DNA from: Ilyomonas sp963790435
GTDB lineage: Bacteria; Bacteroidota; Bacteroidia; Chitinophagales; Chitinophagaceae
Direction: 5' to 3'
NCBI GenBank assembly: GCA_963790435.1
Contig: CAWBOI010000007.1
Span: 1 to 64,000, forward strand
Length of the DNA stretch: 64,000 nucleotides
Each line of letters starts with the position of its first letter. Position 1 is the first letter of the stretch. Shown here piece by piece: positions 18,452 to 26,406 of this stretch. The translations under genes and the position numbers were made by a program. The notes beneath the pieces were generated by a model. It did not search any database. It was not told the origin of the DNA and worked only from the letters and a program-made list of their open reading frames with translations.

Positions 18452-21433
18452 ATGAAAAAATTGGTTCCTCTTTTTGTGCTCATTTGTACAGTAACCATAC
18501 TCTTTGCACAGGAAACAAAACACACCATTGCAACTCAAAAATGGAATACCGATTCGCTGGGCAATCATCGTGCAGTAGTGATGGTAAACAGCGATGTGCT
18601 TGTTGCCAAAGTCACCATCGTATGGCGTAGAAGAGATGATAATCCGCAGGCCAAACGCATCATTGTTGAAGATGGGCAAACGCATCAAAAAGTAACGAAT
18701 GTAAAAGAGGAAAATATTACCAACTTTAGTGGCGATGTTTACTTTCAACCCGTTTCAGGCAAAGGCGTTTATTATGTGTATTACATGCCTTACAAAAATG
18801 AAGGCCGCTCCAACTATCCAAAAGGTGTTTATCTAAAGCCAGAAATGACTGCTGATAACAACTGGTTGCAACAAATTATGGGCAAAACCAAACCGAATGC
18901 GGTGGTGCAGGAAATTGAATCCATTGACAGTCTCAACAGCTTTTACCCGATGGAAATTATTGCTACGAAGAATGAAACGGATGCCGTAATAAAAAAGGGC
19001 AAAAACAAAGACTATCTCTTGTTTCCTGAAGACAGAATTTATCCTATCAAAATGCAGGATTACCTGCCTTATCGCTGGTTAGAAAAAGGAAGCAGCAACA
19101 CTTTTAAAGGCGAGGCAGACAAGGGTGAAAATTACTCTTTCCAGTTGGGCATTTATGCATTGAAAAACATTAGCAATGTAAGCATCAGTTTTAGTGATTT
19201 AACAGGTGTGAAGGGCAAAGCAATTCCAGCGGCTGCCCTTAGTTGTTTAAACAATACCGGCACTCAATACAATGGTTTGCCATTTACGGCTAAAGTAAAT
19301 ATTGGCGCTGATTCTGTACAGGCAATGTGGTGTTTGGTAGATGTGCCGAAAACCCTTCCTGCCGGCGTTTATAAAGGCAAAGCATCCATTAATAGCAACA
19401 CGGCTCTGCAAACGGTAAACATTGAAATTACGGTGAGTGATAAAGAAGCCCTGAATGGTAATATTGCCGAGGCATGGAAGCAAACAAGATTAAAGTGGCT
19501 GAACTCTACCATGGCACAGGAAAACACGGTGATTGCACCTTATACGCCGTTGATAGTAAACCATCACACCATCAGTTTATTAGGCAGAAAAATAGAAGTG
19601 GGTGAAGATGGTTTCCCGGCACAAATTCAAACCTTCTTTACACCTGAGATGACGGAGTATAAAGATGCGCCCAACAATCTTTTGACAGCACCAATCCAGT
19701 TTTCTTTTGCAACAATTTCGGGCAACAACATGCAATTGCAAAGCAAAGGTTTACAGTTTGTAAAACAAACCGAAGGCACAGTAATTTGGAAAGCGACAAG
19801 CAGCAATGATACGTTGCAAATGGATGTTTCTGCATCTTTGGAATTTGATGGTTTTATCAATTATACTGTAAAGCTGGAAGCCTTACGCGACGTGAATTTC
19901 AGAGACATCGCCATGCAAATTCCTTTCACCAAAGAAGCATCAAAATACATGGTGGGATTGGGTGAAAAAGGTGGCTATCGAAAAGAAAACTTCCAATGGA
20001 AATGGGATGTCGCACACAAGAACCAGGATGGTGCCTGGATAGGCAACGTAAATGCAGGCTTGCAGTATTCGTTGCGCGATGAAAAATATGTTCGTCCACT
20101 CAATACTAATTTCTATTTACAAAAGCCATTATTTCAGCCAACATCATGGGGCAACGATAACAAAGGCGGCATCAATATTGGCGAGAAAGCAACTTCTATT
20201 TTGGCCAATAATTACAGTGGTGAACGCACGATGCAAAAAGGCGATACGCTGTACTACAATTTCACTTTACTCATCACACCGTTTCATACTATCAATACGG
20301 ACTTCCAATGGGCAAATCGTTTTTATCATAAGTACAATGCGATTGATTCCATAAAAGCCACCGGCGCAACGGTGATCAATATTCATCATGCCACACCCAT
20401 CAACCCATGGATCAATTATCCCTTTATCGAATGGAGAAAGATGAAGGCATACATTGATAGCGCACACCAAAATGGCTTAAAAGTAAAAATATACAACACC
20501 GTGCGCGAGTTATCTAATCATGCGTATGAAACCTTCCCGATGCGTAGTCTCAAACATGAAATTTATTCAACTGGAAAAGGCGGTGGTTATAGCTGGCTGC
20601 AGGAGCATCTCGACTCCGATTATATAGCTGCTTGGTTTGTGCCCGAAATAAAAGATGCAGCCATTGTAAACAGTGGCATGAGCCGCTGGCACAACTACTA
20701 TGTGGAAGGCATGAACTGGTTGGTGCAGAACGTAGGCATTGATGGTATTTATTTAGATGATGTCGCTTTTGACCGCGTTACGATGAAGCGCATCAAACGG
20801 GTATTAACAGCAGATGGCCATCCTGGTATTATTGATCTGCATTCTGCCAATCAATACAATAAAAACGATGGCTTTAACAACAGCGCCAACCTGTACATGG
20901 AGCACTTTCCTTACCTCAATCGCCTGTGGTTTGGTGAGTATTTCGATTATGAAAACAATAGTCCTGATTTCTTCTTAACCGAAGTAAGCGGCATACCATT
21001 CGGCTTGATGGGCGAGATGCTGCAGGGCGGTGGCAATCCCTGGCGCGGTATGGTTTATGGCATGACGAGCAGAATGCCTTGGAGCGATAATGCCGACCCG
21101 CGCCCTATCTGGAAAGTATGGGATGACTTTGGTATGAAAGGCACCAAGATGATTGGCTACTGGAGCGACAAATGCCCGGTAAAAACAAACAGTAACAAAG
21201 TGCTGGCAACGGTGTATAAGAAAGAGGGCAAAGCCTTGGTTTCCATTGCAAGTTGGGCAGATAGTGATACAACCGTGCAGTTGAATATTGATTGGAAAGC
21301 GTTAGGTATTGATGCAGCGAAAGCCACCATCAAAGCACCGGAAGTAAAGAACTTTCAGGAAGCAAAAACATTTGGATTGAACGATGCTATACCGGTTGCA
21401 AAAAATAAGGGTTGGTTGTTGATTATTGAATAA
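18452..21433 (+). CDS. Large secreted glycoside hydrolase-like protein (DUF6067 / GH123_N-like)
   Basis: 993 residues with a signal peptide (to about residue 20, ILFAQ). The first half is beta-rich (GVYYVYYMPY; FQLGIYALKNISNVSISFSDL), resembling the DUF6067 group. The second half looks like a TIM-barrel glycosidase: TGATVINIHHATPINPW, MKAYIDSAHQNGLKVKIYNT, then NVGIDGIYLDDVAFDR with an Asp pair near residue 770 that could be catalytic, and a C-terminal beta domain. Relatives are linked to GH123 beta-N-acetylgalactosaminidases, but the GH123 Asp-Glu pair was not confirmed here. Linkage cleaved is not known. Confidence 0.65.
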   Translation: MKKLVPLFVLICTVTILFAQETKHTIATQKWNTDSLGNHRAVVMVNSDVLVAKVTIVWRRRDDNPQAKRIIVEDGQTHQKVTNVKEENITNFSGDVYFQPVSGKGVYYVYYMPYKNEGRSNYPKGVYLKPEMTADNNWLQQIMGKTKPNAVVQEIESIDSLNSFYPMEIIATKNETDAVIKKGKNKDYLLFPEDRIYPIKMQDYLPYRWLEKGSSNTFKGEADKGENYSFQLGIYALKNISNVSISFSDLTGVKGKAIPAAALSCLNNTGTQYNGLPFTAKVNIGADSVQAMWCLVDVPKTLPAGVYKGKASINSNTALQTVNIEITVSDKEALNGNIAEAWKQTRLKWLNSTMAQENTVIAPYTPLIVNHHTISLLGRKIEVGEDGFPAQIQTFFTPEMTEYKDAPNNLLTAPIQFSFATISGNNMQLQSKGLQFVKQTEGTVIWKATSSNDTLQMDVSASLEFDGFINYTVKLEALRDVNFRDIAMQIPFTKEASKYMVGLGEKGGYRKENFQWKWDVAHKNQDGAWIGNVNAGLQYSLRDEKYVRPLNTNFYLQKPLFQPTSWGNDNKGGINIGEKATSILANNYSGERTMQKGDTLYYNFTLLITPFHTINTDFQWANRFYHKYNAIDSIKATGATVINIHHATPINPWINYPFIEWRKMKAYIDSAHQNGLKVKIYNTVRELSNHAYETFPMRSLKHEIYSTGKGGGYSWLQEHLDSDYIAAWFVPEIKDAAIVNSGMSRWHNYYVEGMNWLVQNVGIDGIYLDDVAFDRVTMKRIKRVLTADGHPGIIDLHSANQYNKNDGFNNSANLYMEHFPYLNRLWFGEYFDYENNSPDFFLTEVSGIPFGLMGEMLQGGGNPWRGMVYGMTSRMPWSDNADPRPIWKVWDDFGMKGTKMIGYWSDKCPVKTNSNKVLATVYKKEGKALVSIASWADSDTTVQLNIDWKALGIDAAKATIKAPEVKNFQEAKTFGLNDAIPVAKNKGWLLIIE
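18999..19009 (-). repeat. GCAAAAACAAA element inside the glycosidase-like gene
   Basis: Exact coding copy, again read as Lys-Gly-Lys-Asn-Lys. Confidence 0.5.
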
Positions 21434-21469
21434 AAACAAACTTGTCGCATAAGGTGTCAGACACTTTTT

Positions 21470-21541
21470 CCCGCAGATGGAGCAGATAAACGCAGATCAT
21501 TTAGAATCCTTACTTCTGCGTTTATCTGCTCCATCTGCGGG
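21470..21541. repeat. Intergenic hairpin repeat CCCGCAGATGGAGCAG type
   Basis: Two perfect 26-base arms, beginning CCCGCAGATGGAGCAGATAA, flank a 20-base loop. The frame reading through it into the next gene is artefactual. The sequence style (CCGCAGAT...AACGCAGA) resembles short repeats common between genes of Bacteroidota. Confidence 0.75.
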
Positions 21542-21575
21542 CCACTTTTTTAAACAAAAACAAACTTGCTGCCGC

Positions 21576-24500
21576 ATGAAAAAGTCATTCATTTTATTGA
21601 TTCTTATTGCGCATTTTAGAACTGCATCATCGCAGGATAGCGTTACTGTCAAGGAATATCTGAAAACGTTTCCTACCTATCCGTTTTCCGATCCGAATCC
21701 CATTCCCTTGCTCACGCAAGTGTATCCTTATTTCCGCTTTGATGGTTTTACCGATAAGCCAATTGATAAGCAATGGAAAGTGGTGGAAATAGAAAATGCG
21801 TATATCAGGCTTTTGGTTTTGCCCGAAATTGGTGGTAAGATATGGGCAGCGATTGATAAGAAAACAGGCCAACCTTTTTTGTATTACAATCATGCAGTAA
21901 AGTTCAGAGACATTGCCATGCGCGGTCCTTGGACAAGCGGCGGTTTGGAAGCCAACTTTGGCATCATTGGTCATACGCCTAACTGCGCAACTCCGGTAGA
22001 TTACACAGTACAGCATGAGGCAGATGGAAGCATTACCTGTACCATTGGTGCGTTGGATTTATTAACACGCAGCAACTGGCGCGTGAAGATTAATGTTCCG
22101 AAAGACAAAGCTCTTTTTACCACACAGGCTTTCTGGTACAACACTACACCCGTTGAGCAGCCTTATTATCACTGGATGAATGCTGGTGCAAAAGCAAGCA
22201 ACGACCTGGAATTTATTTATCCCGGAAATAAATACATAGGGCACAATGGCGAGTATGCATCATGGCCAGTGAATAAGCAAAACGGCAAGCTCATTTCGTG
22301 GTATAAAAACAATGATTTCGGTGGCTATAAATCATATCACGTATTTGGAAAATACACCGACTTTTTTGGTACGTATTATCATGATGAAGACGCCGGTATG
22401 GCAAGATACAGCACGCATGATGATAAAGCCGGTAAAAAGATTTGGATTTGGGGACTTTCTGACCAGGGAATGATTTGGGAAAAAGAGCTTACAGATACAG
22501 ATGGGCAATACGTGGAAGTGCAGTCGGGACGGCTCTTTAACCAAAATGCAGAAGGCAGCAGTTATACACCTTTTAAGCACATTGCTTTTGAGCCTTATGC
22601 CAGCGATAGCTGGAAGGAATACTGGTACCCGGTTAGGGGAACGAAAGGCTTTGTGCAAGCGGATCAATATGGTGCTTTCAACATGAAATATGAAGGAGGC
22701 TGGCTGAAGCTCTATTACTTTCCGGTGCAGACTTTACATGATTCTTTGGTAATAAGAGAAGGAGATAAAATCGTTTATAAAAAAGCATTGCAACTATCAC
22801 CCGAACAAGTGTTTACAGATTCAATACAAGTGGCTGTTGACAAGAACAAGCTCACAGTCACAATTGGCGTTGACAGGCTGCAATACAATGCTGATTCGAC
22901 TATAAATGATTTGAGTCGCCCGGTTGAAACACCTAAAAATTTCAACTGGAACGGCGCGTATGGCTTGTACTTGCTGGGAGCGGAATTAATGGATGAAAAA
23001 TTATATGCGAAAGCTGAAGAAAAGCTAACTGCTTCGCTGCAACAGGATTCAAACTTTTTACCTGCATTGGTAAAAATGGCTGAGTTGCTTTATCGAAACC
23101 TGCGGTACAAAGAAGCATTGCAACTGGCAACACGCGCATTAAGCATAAACACAGTTGCAGGCGATGCCAATTATTATTATGGGTTGATTAATGAGCAATT
23201 GGGCAATGTTGTTGATGCAAAAGATGGCTTTGACATTGCCGCATTAGACCCTTCTTACAGAAGTGCAGCTTATACTGAACTGGCTTATATTTATCACAAA
23301 GAAAAGGATAATAATAAGGCATTGCAGTATCTACAAAAATCACTCGTTTACAACGCGCATAACATCGCTGCTTTGCAGTTAGGGGCACTTATACTCAGGC
23401 AACAGAATGATAAGAACAATGCGCAAAAAGTATTAGATACAATAGAGCAATCAGACCCGCTCAGTCATTTTGTTTTGTTTGAAAAATACCAATGGAATGG
23501 AACAGAAGAAAACAAACAGAAATTTATACAATCTATCAAAAATGAATTGCCTGCAGAAACCTATGCCGAGTTGGCAATCTGGTATTACAAACAAGATGGC
23601 AGAGAAGAAGCAAAGCAATTGTTTACACTCTCTTTACCATCACCCGAAAGCATGTATTGGCTGGCTTATTTGAACGGTGGAAAAGTGGATGTAAGTAAAA
23701 TGAATTCATCGTTTTATTTTCCATTCCGTTCTGAAACAGCAGGTGTAATTGAGCAATTATTGGCAAAACAAAACGACTGGTTGCTGAAGTATCATTTAGC
23801 TCTCATTTATCACGATAGAAATAGAATTAGGGAATGCAAACAATTGCTCCTCTCTTGTGGTAACGAGCCGCAGTTTGCACCCTTTTATGCCGTAAGAGCC
23901 GCGATAGAAAACGACGATAACAAAACGGGTGCAGAAGCCGATTTGCAAAAGGCTTTATCTTTAAGCAAAGACTGGCGATATTACAAATTGTTGGCTGAAC
24001 ATTATGTCGCAACTGTTCAATATGATAAAGCGTTAGGTGTTATTGAACCTTATGCAAAAAGGCATCCGGAGAATTATATCATTGGATTGTTGTACTCAAA
24101 ATTGTTGCTTTACAACAACCAACTTGCAGCAGCAGATAAATTCATTACTCATTTAAACATACTGCCTTTTGAAGGTGCTACAGAAAGCCATGATCTATAC
24201 CACGAAATCAAATTAAAAGAAGCCATTGATGCGTTGCAAAAGCATGATTATAAAAAGAGCCTGATCTTTATTGAGGAAGCAGAATTATATCCCCAAAACC
24301 TCGGCGTTGGAAAGCCTTATGAACAGGATATAGATCCGAGGCTGGAAAGCTGGCTTGCATACATGAACTATAAAAGCCTGAACAACCAGACAGCAGTCGA
24401 TAAGGAACTGAATCAAATTATTCATTTCAATGCTTCCTCAAACAATGAAAGAAATGTGCAATCTTCCAATGCGGTAGTAACCGTTTGGGCGTATGAAAAA

Positions 24501-24671
24501 TTGAACAAAAACAAAGCAGGAAGGGGCTGGCTCGATGAACAAATACAACTACATCCAGAAGATACAGGATTGGCTTGGGCAAAGGCAATGTTGGATAATA
24601 CTATTGACCATTCAAAAATGATTGCAAACAGCAATGCCCGAATCCTGCAATACTTGCTTCTCAAGCAATAG
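21576..24671 (+). CDS. DUF5107 domain protein with TPR repeats
   Basis: 1031 residues from MKKSFILLILIAHF, which gives a signal peptide. Earlier in-frame starts lie within the hairpin repeat. Residues about 20-450 form a beta-sandwich resembling aldose-epimerase-like DUF5107 domains (ENAYIRLLVLPEIGGKIWAAIDKKTG; NCATPVDYTVQ; QSGRLFNQNAEGS). The remaining half holds many TPR units (ALQLATRALSINTVAGDANYYYGLINEQLG; AYTELAYIYHKEKDNNKALQYLQKSL). It is secreted or periplasmic and adjoins the glycosidase-like gene. Probably glycan handling; reaction unknown. Confidence 0.8.
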   Translation: MKKSFILLILIAHFRTASSQDSVTVKEYLKTFPTYPFSDPNPIPLLTQVYPYFRFDGFTDKPIDKQWKVVEIENAYIRLLVLPEIGGKIWAAIDKKTGQPFLYYNHAVKFRDIAMRGPWTSGGLEANFGIIGHTPNCATPVDYTVQHEADGSITCTIGALDLLTRSNWRVKINVPKDKALFTTQAFWYNTTPVEQPYYHWMNAGAKASNDLEFIYPGNKYIGHNGEYASWPVNKQNGKLISWYKNNDFGGYKSYHVFGKYTDFFGTYYHDEDAGMARYSTHDDKAGKKIWIWGLSDQGMIWEKELTDTDGQYVEVQSGRLFNQNAEGSSYTPFKHIAFEPYASDSWKEYWYPVRGTKGFVQADQYGAFNMKYEGGWLKLYYFPVQTLHDSLVIREGDKIVYKKALQLSPEQVFTDSIQVAVDKNKLTVTIGVDRLQYNADSTINDLSRPVETPKNFNWNGAYGLYLLGAELMDEKLYAKAEEKLTASLQQDSNFLPALVKMAELLYRNLRYKEALQLATRALSINTVAGDANYYYGLINEQLGNVVDAKDGFDIAALDPSYRSAAYTELAYIYHKEKDNNKALQYLQKSLVYNAHNIAALQLGALILRQQNDKNNAQKVLDTIEQSDPLSHFVLFEKYQWNGTEENKQKFIQSIKNELPAETYAELAIWYYKQDGREEAKQLFTLSLPSPESMYWLAYLNGGKVDVSKMNSSFYFPFRSETAGVIEQLLAKQNDWLLKYHLALIYHDRNRIRECKQLLLSCGNEPQFAPFYAVRAAIENDDNKTGAEADLQKALSLSKDWRYYKLLAEHYVATVQYDKALGVIEPYAKRHPENYIIGLLYSKLLLYNNQLAAADKFITHLNILPFEGATESHDLYHEIKLKEAIDALQKHDYKKSLIFIEEAELYPQNLGVGKPYEQDIDPRLESWLAYMNYKSLNNQTAVDKELNQIIHFNASSNNERNVQSSNAVVTVWAYEKLNKNKAGRGWLDEQIQLHPEDTGLAWAKAMLDNTIDHSKMIANSNARILQYLLLKQ

Positions 24672-24791
24672 TATAAGTGGTTAATTGCAGAAGCCTCTAT
24701 GGAAGGTTTCTTGCGTTGCACCTGATAAGAAACCCCTCAGATTATTGCAGAAACAACAAACATATCTGCGCGGCATCTTTAAACATGTACA

Positions 24792-26084
24792 TTATTGTTG
24801 TGGCAAATTGGCAAAATCAATGTTGGGTTTGTTGCCCGAAGCTTTACGCGTGAACGTTTGATTTGGCTTTACAAAATCATCAAAGAAACCATCATTGTGC
24901 AAAAAGAAATGATCGCCATCAGCACCGCCTGCATAGTCTTTCCTATATCCACCTTTCGCAGTTGCATCGGCAGTAAACACCGCATGGGTTAACTCGTGCC
25001 ATTCCTCTTTGCCATCCATCATCCATTGGTTTTTATAAAAACCCATTCGCGTTTCATCACCGGTTTCAGGGATAAAATTTTCGAGAAAAGAATACAAATG
25101 CGTGAGATAAGTAACCGTTTGTGGACGTTGAAACGAAGCAATCAAATACCATTTGTTTTCGCTTATATTTTTGAAGTAAGCTGTGTAGGTGGTTGTATGA
25201 TGAAGCGAATCGGGCTGTGCGCCCAACAGGAATGCATACGTATTACCGGCTTTCCATAAAAAGTTTAAATAGCTTTGTCCGCCTGAGCCTTCATTTCCAA
25301 AATCGTTAGTTGTTACATTGGAACCTTTCTTCAATAATTTGATACGCAAACTATCGGGAATGTCTTTCGGATTTTGTGTTTCAAAAGGACTCCAGACTGA
25401 AAACAAAACGTGCCGCTCCGTAGGGCTATTTACCTGCATTCCAAAATAACCTTCACCAAAGCCATCTGCCATAAAATAAGAGCCTAATTTATCATTACCA
25501 ACGGGTACTGTGATTTCGTTGTAAAACCGATGCACATCGTTTTTCAATTCGTCCGGGGGCGGGTAACGCAAATGCACCGAAGGTCCTCTTCTGCCAAAAT
25601 GAAAAGAACTTCCCCCTTTTACATACATCAAAGTAGTGTCTCCTTTTGCATGTTGCAGAATGAGGTCAGATATGTTGGCAAACACAGCACCCGTTTTGCG
25701 GATGCCCTTCAAATCAATCTTTACATAGCCCCGCTTTGTAACAGATAATTTTCCAAAAGAAACAACAGCAAAGTTGGTATTGTTGATTTGTTTTGTAAAT
25801 GAAGTATTACCCGATGATACTTGTATCTCGCTATTGCCTTCTGTTTGCAGGCGAAGCGAAACAGCAAAGGTTTGCGGCATATCGGTTCTAAAATAAACGC
25901 TGATGGTTGATGAATCATTCCATTTCACTAAGCCTTTGTCGGTTATCTCAGCCCTGCCTTCTGCATATGCATTGCCACCCAACGGAATGGTATCGGTATA
26001 AGTTGCTTGCGCGATTACGGATTGATGAAAAAAGAAGCTTATCAGCAACGCAATTAAACAAAGCTTTTTATTGCAGCACATCAT
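24792..26084 (-). CDS. DUF5077/DUF3472 secreted protein
   Basis: 430 residues from MMCCNKKLCL, with a signal peptide ending SVIAQ. The N-terminal beta domain (IPLGGNAYAEGRAEI; FRTDMPQTFAVSLRL) matches DUF5077, and the following part (SVHLRYPPPDELKNDVHRFYNEITVP; GYFGMQVNSPTERHVLFSVWSP) matches DUF3472. The two occur together in Bacteroidota glycan loci. Convergent with the DUF5107 gene. An operator and a -7 element lie just upstream, placing it in the same predicted LacI regulon. Function unknown; carbohydrate binding or hydrolysis is likely. Confidence 0.82.
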   Translation of the reverse strand: MMCCNKKLCLIALLISFFFHQSVIAQATYTDTIPLGGNAYAEGRAEITDKGLVKWNDSSTISVYFRTDMPQTFAVSLRLQTEGNSEIQVSSGNTSFTKQINNTNFAVVSFGKLSVTKRGYVKIDLKGIRKTGAVFANISDLILQHAKGDTTLMYVKGGSSFHFGRRGPSVHLRYPPPDELKNDVHRFYNEITVPVGNDKLGSYFMADGFGEGYFGMQVNSPTERHVLFSVWSPFETQNPKDIPDSLRIKLLKKGSNVTTNDFGNEGSGGQSYLNFLWKAGNTYAFLLGAQPDSLHHTTTYTAYFKNISENKWYLIASFQRPQTVTYLTHLYSFLENFIPETGDETRMGFYKNQWMMDGKEEWHELTHAVFTADATAKGGYRKDYAGGADGDHFFLHNDGFFDDFVKPNQTFTRKASGNKPNIDFANLPQQ

Positions 26085-26107
26085 GTTATAACAAATTAGA
26101 GAGTGCG

Positions 26108-26115
26108 CAAAAGTA
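26108..26115 (-). promoter_or_regulatory. -7 element for the DUF3472 gene
   Basis: TACTTTTG on the minus strand fits the Bacteroidota TAnnTTTG consensus exactly and lies 24 bases before the start codon. A -33 TTTG is not evident; the operator covers that region. Confidence 0.55.
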
Positions 26116-26140
26116 AGAGCAATGGTTGTAGAGTATCGTA

Positions 26141-26154
26141 CACAATCGTTTGTG
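26141..26154. promoter_or_regulatory. LacI-type operator upstream of the DUF3472 gene
   Basis: CACAATCGTTTGTG, a 14-base palindrome with only the A/T positions flanking the central CG breaking symmetry. Its centre is 32.5 bases from the TA of the -7 element, the same geometry as at susC. Confidence 0.65.
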
Positions 26155-26158
26155 CTTT

Positions 26159-26169
26159 TTTGTTTTTGC
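26159..26169 (+). repeat. TTTGTTTTTGC element
   Basis: Exact copy followed by CGATATTTTCTCC; inverted relative to the next copy 66 bases on. Confidence 0.7.
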
Positions 26170-26235
26170 CGATATTTTCTCCTGCCAGAAAACAACCTGC
26201 TAACAATAAGTGTTGTTATCGAAGATAAAAATGAG

Positions 26236-26246
26236 GCAAAAACAAA
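26236..26246 (-). repeat. GCAAAAACAAA element
   Basis: Exact copy in the opposite orientation to 26159. Confidence 0.7.
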
Positions 26247-26264
26247 AGGCGAAACATGAAGCAG

Positions 26265-26279
26265 TAAAACGATTGTTTA
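26265..26279. promoter_or_regulatory. Weak LacI-type site
   Basis: AAAACGATTGTTTA shares the ACGATTGT core but is less symmetric. It lies 123 bases from the strong site, so it could be an auxiliary operator or chance. Confidence 0.3.
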
Positions 26280-26349
26280 TAGAGTTCATTAAACCGATTC
26301 AACTCTTTTAAACCAATAAAACATAACAATCATCAGCCTTTCCGCACCA

Positions 26350-26380
26350 TTTCACTTCTCATCCCAAACAACTACCTTTG
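26350..26380 (+). promoter_or_regulatory. thrS promoter
   Basis: TTTC, 19 bases, then TACCTTTG, matching the Bacteroidota -33/-7 promoter with one change in the -33 box. The start codon is 27 bases further on. Confidence 0.6.
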
Positions 26381-26406
26381 CACACCTAAAATAAGCTTTT
26401 GTTTTC

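Larger units (their letters stand above)
26085..26406. other. Divergent spacer with two operators and two dispersed elements
   Basis: It lies between the DUF3472 gene and thrS. It holds a minus-strand -7 element, a strong and a weak LacI-type site, two inverted copies of the 11-mer (26159, 26236), and the thrS promoter. Confidence 0.7.

Noticed and set aside
24705..24734. GGTTTCTT/AAGAAACC hairpin after the DUF5107 gene
   Set aside because: It lacks a T-run and has a long loop, so evidence for a terminator is thin.
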